This document shows, one piece after another, positions 63,949 through 64,000 of a DNA stretch of 64,000 bases. The stretch is from Acidimicrobiales bacterium (GTDB lineage Bacteria; Actinomycetota; Acidimicrobiia; Acidimicrobiales; Aldehydirespiratoraceae): positions 35,712 through 99,711 of the forward strand of contig JAJCXX010000028.1 of the NCBI GenBank assembly GCA_029263195.1. The letters are read 5' to 3'. Made by a program: the position numbers and the translations under genes. Positions within the stretch are counted from its first letter, which is position 1. Each line of letters begins with the position of its first letter. Under the pieces are notes generated by a model. The model was not told the origin of the DNA, ran no database searches, and worked only from the letters and a program-made list of their open reading frames with translations.

Positions 63949-64000
63949 GCCCGAGTAGCTCAGTTGGTAGAGCAGCTGTCTTGTAAACAGCAGGTCGCAG
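63949..64000 (+). tRNA. tRNA-Thr (anticodon TGT), 3' truncated by the window edge
   Basis: GCCCGAG (63949-63955) is the 5' acceptor strand, followed by the D arm TAGCTCAGTTGGTAGAGC and an anticodon stem GCTGT/ACAGC closing the loop CTTGTAA, with anticodon TGT. The T arm and the 3' acceptor half lie outside the window. Confidence 0.95.

Overview
This window is about 64 kb of high-GC, gene-dense DNA from an actinobacterium, most likely of class Acidimicrobiia (inference, not tested by search). Support comes from heme synthesis of the coproporphyrin type (HemE, CgoX and ChdC/HemQ), a DUF3263/LytR_C pair, a CysO-like sulfur carrier, a CIRCE-controlled groEL, GTG and TTG starts, and at least 21 genes that appear leaderless, with TANNNT placed 6 to 8 nt before the start codon. 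The proteins are rich in Asp and Glu. No insertion sequence, phage, CRISPR array or rRNA was seen. The only tRNA is a cut tRNA-Thr(TGT) at the right edge.

Layout. 0-14.7 kb is mostly housekeeping: the end of sdhB, a DUF368 lipid-carrier flippase, thioesterase, Fpg-like glycosylase, mdh, the hemE-cgoX operon, an Rpf-like lipoprotein, an Lnt-type acyltransferase, dtd and a large lacZ-type beta-galactosidase. 14.8-20.0 kb holds a tightly coupled glycosyltransferase, methyltransferase and alpha/alpha-toroid operon, two further methyltransferases and a GtrA protein. 20.1-30.9 kb has TesB, a PQQ-type sugar dehydrogenase lipoprotein, a DUF4328/septum-formation membrane protein, small genes, PAC2, and a glnD-nudix-hydrolase operon.

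30.9-51.9 kb reads as a catabolic district. It contains two-subunit aconitase X plus an ornithine-cyclodeaminase-like reductase (the enzyme pair known for cis-3-hydroxy-L-proline to L-proline), a threonine-synthase-like enzyme, an S9 peptidase, an alcohol dehydrogenase, a short-chain dehydrogenase, two FAD amine/amino-acid oxidases, a complete branched-chain-type ABC importer (LivK, H, M, G, F), a PAS-AraC regulator and bifunctional PutA (proline to glutamate). The parts could feed imino acids into glutamate, but substrates are inferred. 51.9-64 kb has chdC, a class IV aminotransferase coupled to a sulfotransferase-like gene, an amino-acid ABC binding protein and permease without an ATPase, fdhD, nitrobindin, groEL, cysO, glycerate kinase, convergent otsA/otsB, and the LytR_C/DUF3263 pair.

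The most striking observation is at 37675-38229 on the minus strand. An AhpD/carboxymuconolactone-decarboxylase-like gene has an in-frame TGA exactly at the second cysteine of its CxxC motif. A hairpin with a GGUCU loop begins 12 nt later, with the loop 18 nt after the TGA, as in the E. coli fdhF SECIS. It is very probably a selenoprotein (CxxU) that ORF callers split in two. A second pattern is that five divergent gene pairs share one ANNNTANNNT box, in which two back-to-back -10 hexamers overlap by a TA step.
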